From assembly GCA_025449475.1 (NCBI GenBank), contig JANWJM010000125.1, positions 1-7,465 of the forward strand: DNA of 7,465 nucleotides, in the 5' to 3' direction. The stretch is from Thermoactinomycetaceae bacterium (GTDB taxonomy: Bacteria > Bacillota > Bacilli > Thermoactinomycetales > Thermoactinomycetaceae). Below, one piece after another: positions 6,019-7,465 of the stretch (the stretch's first letter is position 1; each line of letters starts with the position of its first letter). Under the pieces are notes generated by a model that ran no database searches, had not been told where the DNA came from, and saw nothing but the letters and a program-made list of their open reading frames with translations. The position numbers and the translations under genes are program-made.

Positions 6019-6060
6019 TCGAATTTCCCCTTTATTCGGCGGTATTTTTCTCAATTATTA

Positions 6061-6096
6061 GTATAAATTCTATACATTAGACAAATATATTATCAA
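6061..6096 (-). promoter_or_regulatory. Candidate metK promoter with dyad over the -10
   Basis: On the minus strand TTGATA (6096-6091) serves as -35. The -10 is either TATAGA (6074-6069, 16-base spacer) or TAGAAT (6072-6067, 18-base spacer). A dyad, GTATA (6061-6065), five bases, TATAC (6071-6075), covers this -10. Such placement would let a repressor block the promoter, but no known operator is recognised. Transcription from here gives a leader of about 40 bases. Confidence 0.5.
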
Positions 6097-6107
6097 ACGA
6101 ACCTAGG

Positions 6108-6160
6108 AAAAAGTTCTCTTTTTGATCAAAAAAGCGTTTATTTCTTCATAATGATATAAT
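6108..6160 (+). promoter_or_regulatory. Candidate distal promoter of LCP gene with UP-like A/T tracts
   Basis: TATAAT (6155-6160) is a perfect -10, preceded by TGA, giving an extended -10. There is no -35 at normal spacing. Upstream, an A-tract (6108-6112), a T-tract (6119-6123) and an A-tract (6128-6133) have centres about 10-11 bases apart. They fall near -35 to -60 of the predicted start (about 6167), where an UP element would lie. The tracts include the perfect palindrome TTTTTGATCAAAAA (6119-6132). The resulting leader would be about 185 bases. Confidence 0.5.
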
Positions 6161-6277
6161 ACAACTAGGATAACTGAAAGATTTAAGAAAAACAACATTT
6201 TACAGGGTACACGAAAAGAGCAAGCAAAGGTTGTAGTATCTATTTTATGAAGTGTTCGACAAGTCTAGCTAGTTCTC

Positions 6278-6325
6278 TTGATATACAGCATATTTAAATG
6301 ATAGTATTGAAAGAAAAGATTTTCT
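6278..6325 (+). promoter_or_regulatory. Candidate proximal promoter of LCP gene with dyad at the start
   Basis: TTGATA (6278-6283), an 18-base spacer and TAGTAT (6302-6307), with TGA before the -10, form a possible SigA extended -10 promoter. The start would be near 6314, about 38 bases before the LCP start codon. A 14-base dyad, AGAAAA-GA-TTTTCT (6312-6325), sits on the predicted start and could be an operator or a short leader hairpin. Confidence 0.4.
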
Positions 6326-6351
6326 ACAGCAATGAAGTGGTGAAGACCTGA

Positions 6352-7392
6352 ATGCAGAAAAAAAACAAAAGTCGTCTCGATCGTGTGTTAAAAAAAAGAC
6401 GCCAAAAGTGGTTTAAACGTTTGGTTTTAAGCGGTTCTTTCCTAGGGGTTGCGCTCCTCATTTATGTTGTTGCACAAGTATGGGGGGCACTTTCCGACGG
6501 GCATGATGATCTTGGGAAATCGAATCTGAGAGATAACCAAATCGATCTGAATAAAGATCCTTTTGCAGTACTCATAATCGGATCTGACGCACGAAAAGAA
6601 GGAACTCAAAACTGGCGTCCGGATGTATTGATGGTTGCAGCCATCAATCCGCGAAAAAAATCCATGAAACTGGTAAGTATTCCACGTGACACTTGGGTTG
6701 AAATCGCTAACACAAATGGCGGTAAAGCCAAAATTAATCATGCCCCTCACTACGGGTATACCAATGGGGTTGATCCCATTAAAAATACGCGAGAAACCGT
6801 AGAAAATTTCTTAAATATTCCTATTGATCATTACTCGAAAGTGAACTTTAAAGGATTTATGGATGCTGTTGATATACTGGGAGGCATTGATGTAAATGTC
6901 CAACGTTCTTTTACCATTGATTCCTTCGGTGGAAAAAAACTTCATTTCACGGAAGGTCCTATGCACCTGGATGGCGAACATGCATTGGCATATGCACGAA
7001 TGCGCAAACAAGATCCACTTGGAGATAAAGGAAGAAATATTCGCCAGCAAGAGGTGTTAGGGGAAATCATGTCGAAGATGGTAAGCTTAAAAGGCATCTC
7101 TCAGTTTAATGACTTGACAAAAAAAGTAGGGGAAAATGTGAAATACAGTATCAAACCAACAGACATTCCATCATTATTAGCGATCTATCGAGAAATCCCG
7201 AAAAACAATATCGAGACCATCACGATTCAAACCACTTTTGAACGAAGAGAAGGTCAGTCGGTGGAGATCGTCTCCGATGCAGAACTCCAGCGAGTGAGCC
7301 AAATTCTACAACAACAACTCGAATGGGAACCCAAAAATCAACCAAATAAGAAATTGATGGACTCAGAATATGAAGTCACGTCCATTCATTAA
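6352..7392 (+). CDS. LytR-CpsA-Psr (LCP) family cell-wall glycopolymer ligase
   Basis: This 346-residue protein should transfer lipid-linked glycopolymers, such as wall teichoic acid, onto peptidoglycan on the outer face of the membrane. A strongly basic N-terminus (1-22) is followed by one membrane segment (about 23-43), an N-in/C-out anchor. The LCP domain spans about 70-245 with IIGSDAR (75-81), RPDVLMVAAINP (89-100), SIPRDTWV (109-116), KINHAPHYG (127-135), GGIDVNV (177-183) and ALAYARMRKQDPLGDKGRN (211-229). The Asp and Arg residues expected at the pyrophosphate site (D78, R81, R89, D91, R112, D113, R215, R217) are present. The ATG start directly follows an in-frame TGA, so nothing longer is possible; the ribosome site (GGTG about nine bases upstream) is weak. 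It resembles TagT/TagU/TagV, but which of these or the polymer used cannot be told. It stands alone, divergent from metK, with its own terminator. Confidence 0.95.
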   Translation: MQKKNKSRLDRVLKKRRQKWFKRLVLSGSFLGVALLIYVVAQVWGALSDGHDDLGKSNLRDNQIDLNKDPFAVLIIGSDARKEGTQNWRPDVLMVAAINPRKKSMKLVSIPRDTWVEIANTNGGKAKINHAPHYGYTNGVDPIKNTRETVENFLNIPIDHYSKVNFKGFMDAVDILGGIDVNVQRSFTIDSFGGKKLHFTEGPMHLDGEHALAYARMRKQDPLGDKGRNIRQQEVLGEIMSKMVSLKGISQFNDLTKKVGENVKYSIKPTDIPSLLAIYREIPKNNIETITIQTTFERREGQSVEIVSDAELQRVSQILQQQLEWEPKNQPNKKLMDSEYEVTSIH

Positions 7393-7404
7393 CTGCCTAA
7401 GATA

Positions 7405-7442
7405 AGGAGAGCGATCACCCGTTAATCGCTCTCTTACTTTTT
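7405..7442 (+). terminator. Rho-independent terminator of LCP gene
   Basis: GAGAGCGAT (7407-7415) pairs perfectly with ATCGCTCTC (7425-7433) over a nine-base loop. The stem extends by one G-U and one A-T pair, and a T-run (7438-7442) follows. It begins 13 bases after the stop codon. A second short dyad, TTTCAA-ATT-TTGAAA, follows near the window end and is followed by AGAGAGTAGGGA, which is too short to interpret. Confidence 0.92.
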
Positions 7443-7465
7443 CAAATTTTGAAAGAGAGTAGGGA

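Noticed and set aside
6019..6054. TTG start at 6054 extending metK by 12 residues
   Set aside because: The family starts near MSFKNRRSLFTSESV, and AAAGGGG is spaced correctly for ATG at 6018.
6274..6283. TATCAAGAGA on the minus strand, resembling the start of a SAM (S-box) riboswitch
   Set aside because: The conserved GGTGGAGGGA and following S-box core are missing, and the match lies far upstream of the metK promoter candidate.

Overview
The window looks like an ordinary housekeeping stretch from the chromosome of a low-to-moderate G+C, spore-former-like Bacillota (Bacillales). Evidence for this is the long-form ribosome hibernation factor with a SigH-like promoter, comFA/comFC competence genes, HU, a 66-residue cold-shock protein, metK, and an LytR-CpsA-Psr (LCP) cell-wall ligase, all with strong Bacillus-type Shine-Dalgarno sites. 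The flagellar genes that separate comFC from hpf in Bacillus subtilis are absent, and so is comFB. That would fit a non-motile family such as Thermoactinomycetaceae, but this placement is a guess from gene order.

Layout: eight protein genes are supported. Seven lie on the minus strand. Read in their direction of transcription (right to left) they are metK (6018-4828), a small membrane-anchored protein with a partial GT-A glycosyltransferase motif (4396-3962), a strong terminator (3960-3923), comFA (3902-2223), comFC (2229-1507, overlapping comFA), hup (1425-1150), csp (1034-834, with terminator 793-766) and hpf (585-10). The eighth, an LCP-family gene (6352-7392), is on the plus strand, divergent from metK, and ends in its own terminator (7405-7442).

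The genes fall into loose functional groups. ComFA and ComFC belong to the DNA-uptake machinery and are translationally coupled. HU and the cold-shock protein bind DNA and RNA, and each has a recognisable SigA promoter. HPF dimerises idle 70S ribosomes, and its upstream region fits a stationary-phase SigH promoter. MetK makes S-adenosylmethionine, and its leader has no SAM riboswitch. The LCP protein would attach teichoic acid or another glycopolymer to peptidoglycan.

The least explained part is 4397-4827, between metK and the GT-like gene. It holds no long ORF, but it has an unusual density of short inverted repeats and one 49-codon ORF. I see no clear new defence or mobile system. The best leads are this structured intergenic region, the half-size GT-like protein, and the terminator placed directly in front of comFA.
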